The notes beneath the pieces were generated by a model. It made no database searches. It was not told the origin of the DNA and saw nothing but the letters and a program-made list of their open reading frames with translations. A program made the translations under genes and the position numbers. 39,204 nt of DNA from Saccoglossus kowalevskii (taxonomy: Eukaryota; Hemichordata; Enteropneusta; Harrimaniidae): the NCBI RefSeq assembly GCF_000003605.2, contig NW_003151760.1:121553-160756 (forward strand), in the 5' to 3' direction. Positions 36,736 through 39,204 of the stretch are shown piece after piece. Positions within the stretch are counted from its first letter, which is position 1; each line of letters opens with the position of its first letter.

Positions 36736-37957
36736 TTCCACTAAGAAAATAAGGTTCTTTTAAAAAACAGGCAGAAAGTTGCTCCCACGTGTTTATTATG
36801 AGAAACTGTCTGATTAGAGGACAGTTTACAGCAAACATAGTTTACAACTGTCCAATTTCCAAGTAAACCTGGTGCCAATAAATAATCTGAACGATTCTGG
36901 TGAAATGGGCCAGTCACTGGGTGTAGACGGCATGGCTAGAACTATAGCAAGCAACCAAATAGTGGTGTAACAGATATCAAATTACAAATTCGGTCAGGCT
37001 CGTGTAATTTGCATTGGGACAGGATTCTGCAACCTTTTCAATAGTCGGGGTAGTGATAGCACCATACTTGAAACAAAAATTCGCTGTGGCCAATTCACAA
37101 ACTGCACGTGGAGCAAGCGATAAAATATGTATGTAATTCTTGTATTATCGAACAATCGTGCTTAGATGTTTATTTCTCAACAATAAGTTGTTCGTCAACT
37201 ATATCTGTAAATAATTACGTATATCACATATCTAACTGCCTTTAAATGATATACCTTCTCCGGGAGTTCCTGGAGGACTAAATAATAAAATATTCAACTT
37301 GTTATTTTCGATACAACTATAGAGGGAAAAGATAATCATTATAATTACCACGTAATAGCAAAAAATGGTGAACCTTGTAAAAATGACAAAATCCACCATT
37401 ACTCGAACGCATTGCGGAATTTCCGGGTGAAATTGTGCAAAGCATTATTCGTAATCAATCATTGAAAAGTGTCCCCGATAATCAAAAGACCTATTCTTCC
37501 AATTTCTACAGATTTGTTTGTTGTCCCTTAAATATTTCATACGTGATGATATAGGCAACCACAGTGATGATTCTTTCTGTTTTGCCGTTCTCTAGCACTT
37601 GGAACAGGCATACTCAGAACGCCATTTTAGGAACAATTTCCCACACACGAAAGCCGTCATTCGCACAAAAGTCATCGGAGTTTTGTGTGGATCACACAAG
37701 CAAGGGGTCTGATCCTGATGCATTGTTCAATCAAGCGCCTTATTAGTCTATGTGTCGTGCTGAACTACATACCCACAAACACTAGTTCTTTGTAGAAAAG
37801 GGAGAAGACTTTCTGTCAAGAACGTGTAAGATATGTAATTATGTTGTGCACGGTCTATGCAAAAGCCAGACATTCAGGTTAGGGTTGACATTACTAACCT
37901 TGTAGCAATGGTACTGACACTCCCAATAATTTAGTCAAAAGGACAAATTGAAATTGC
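36736..37957. other. Gene-free stretch
   Basis: No supported gene. A plus-strand open frame at 37,564-37,746 (60 codons) is polar and featureless. Confidence 0.5.
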
Positions 37958-38462
37958 TTACTCTGGATCATGAACTTTTAGAGTGAATCTGCACATGCAG
38001 GCATCTTTCATATAGAGGGGCACTAGTAGAATGCCCAAATGTATGCATCTACACACAGAAGCTGGAGTTCCAATGTTAAAATTATCTGTTTGATGTACGG
38101 ATTCAGATGACTCAGGTTCATAATGTGGTGTTGCCCTATGCTGCTCTTTGGCACAGAGAAAATGTAAGAGTACCAAGCTGGACTGAAGTCACTATACAGA
38201 CCACCCATTTTCTTCAGCGTGCCCGCTGGAAGGCGCATTGAAGACGGATTTGCCATCAACGGTGAACAAGGAAACAGAATCCTGTAGTCTTGCCTGAAAC
38301 AGAATCCATCGGAATACCCGCCAGCACCTCTCCAACTTGGGCAGAACTGAATGCTGAATGATTTGACTTTAATCGAACCTTCTTGTGATTGCCAAATTGA
38401 TATTTAATGAGGATACGTGTTTCTACACAAGTACGTATGCTTGCCCATGCCATACATAACAT
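37958..38462 (-). pseudogene. Possible decayed coding relic, unidentified
   Basis: Three overlapping minus-strand open frames (38,256-38,462; 38,023-38,259; 37,958-38,176) follow one another in different phases over 500 bp. Base composition here is more balanced than in flanking DNA. Readings such as VSLFTVDGKSVFNAPSSGHA (third frame) look protein-like. That pattern can result from a frameshifted pseudogene or transposon relic, but I recognise no domain and the overlap could be chance. Confidence 0.15.
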
Positions 38463-39080
38463 GTATCTACTAGTATTAGTTCTCAGTGTGACTAATTGTT
38501 TCGTAAGTGCATGACTGAAGAAGTTTGAACTCTGTCAGTCACGGGTCCTCGGGTTTGCTCATTCCTGATCTGTGAATGACTTATCTAAGTAGATAAGTAG
38601 TATTTAACTAACTGTATCCCCATCTTGGAAGTGGCTGTCTGTGTGACTGTAACTTGAGTCGGATCGGCGTATGTAATTTCAAGTGATGCTTTCAGAGAGG
38701 CCAGAAAACATTCCTCTAAACACCTTTGTGCTTATGTGGTTCAAAATTCGAGTACCGCCATTGGCTATGCACTGTCTCTTAGGAAAGCATGCATTTAGTG
38801 GTCCATCAACGGAATACTGTCCAGAGATCTAGGCGAACCATGCCCTTAGTGGTTGTGTCATTATCCATAATACCTTTACCACGTACCGTTTCTAATGGCG
38901 GGATTGCTTTCAGTGGGAGCCAAGATCGAGTCCGATGAAGATGAGATTTATGCACCATATATGTATGCTTGTACTGTGAAGTTGATATGATCAGCAGCCC
39001 ATCGTAAGTGAGTCCACATGGAGTACACTCAATTAGCGTTTTGTGGGAAAACAGATTCTCACAATAACTGATGAATCGAA
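38463..39080. other. Gene-free stretch of lower A+T
   Basis: No supported gene. B-box-like words occur near 38,741 and 38,928 without matching A-boxes. A palindromic GATA site is listed separately. Confidence 0.5.
38579..38598. promoter_or_regulatory. Palindromic double GATA motif
   Basis: ACTTATCTA and TAGATAAGT are perfect reverse complements separated by AG, placing two divergent GATA-factor cores (TTATCT and AGATAA) 10 bp apart. Palindromic GATA sites can bind both zinc fingers of a GATA factor, but there is no gene beside it to regulate. Confidence 0.3.
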
Positions 39081-39085
39081 ATTAG

Positions 39086-39194
39086 ATTATCGTATTTTTT
39101 TCTTAATAATATTACGATATATAATATTACGATATATAATATAATATAATATTTTCTTAATAATATTATCGTATTTTTTTCTTAATAATATTAC
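39086..39194. repeat. AT-rich tandem and inverted repeat at window end
   Basis: A 30-base block at 39,086-39,115 recurs exactly at 39,165-39,194. Between the copies, a TAATATTACGATATA unit is repeated and then decays into TAATA units. CGATAAT/ATTATCG words make parts self-complementary. It ends ten bases before the right edge of the window. Confidence 0.85.
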
Positions 39195-39204
39195 TTCTGC
39201 TCTC

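Noticed and set aside
37059-37075. TAGCACCAT, matching the seed of the miR-29/285 family.
   Set aside because: The remaining bases diverge and no hairpin partner is visible.
1-39204. Search for CRISPR arrays, rRNA, operons, phage genes or a bacterial-type defence or toxin system.
   Set aside because: There are no regularly spaced identical repeats, no rRNA-like segments and no closely packed open frames. The window is animal nuclear DNA, and I found no multi-gene system.

Overview
This is an AT-rich (roughly two-thirds A+T by eye), gene-poor stretch of animal nuclear DNA. The non-coding sequence is full of stop codons. It holds a decayed LINE retrotransposon, tRNA-like SINE relics, diverged tandem repeats and microsatellites, plus one intronless rhodopsin-class receptor gene. 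Together these point to an invertebrate metazoan, perhaps marine. A modest excess of the ACATGTA/TACATGT word would fit a mollusc-like genome, but that is only a hint and the species cannot be fixed from this window.

Layout. Positions 1-595 hold the 3' end of an L1/Tx1-like LINE, broken by frameshifts and ending in an A-rich tail. From 600 to 22,100 I see no convincing gene. That part contains tRNA-derived SINE relics (about 2.63, 4.15 and 11.34 kb), a purine tract (2.77 kb), a foldback-like structure of two opposed arrays of ~19-bp iterons (6.5-8.16 kb), several microsatellites, a ~21-bp tandem repeat (17.46 kb) and a diverged ~111-bp duplication with a palindromic core (18.33 kb). Between 19.8 and 21.4 kb there is a weak candidate for a small or decayed spliced gene.

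The only strong gene is at 22,643-23,734 on the plus strand. It encodes a 363-residue class A GPCR whose coding region is one exon, probably behind a 5' UTR intron. It lacks the TM3-ECL2 disulfide cysteines and the TM5 proline and has a very short ECL2. That combination resembles the MECA receptors (melanocortin, lysophospholipid, cannabinoid, adenosine), though no orthology can be assigned by eye.

Downstream, from 24.4 to 36.5 kb, is again mostly unannotated AT-rich DNA. It has a hairpin (25.3 kb), a CpG-dense YY1/NRF1-like promoter candidate on the minus strand (26.5 kb), a diverged 113-132-bp tandem repeat (31.2 kb) and a 53-bp inverted repeat (36.0 kb). The last 2.6 kb has visibly less A+T, with a SINE-like relic, overlapping minus-strand open frames without an identifiable product, a palindromic GATA site and a terminal AT tandem repeat.

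I found no rRNA, functional tRNA, CRISPR array or operon, and no coherent novel multi-gene system. The observations most worth following up are the unusual receptor and the opposed iteron arrays.
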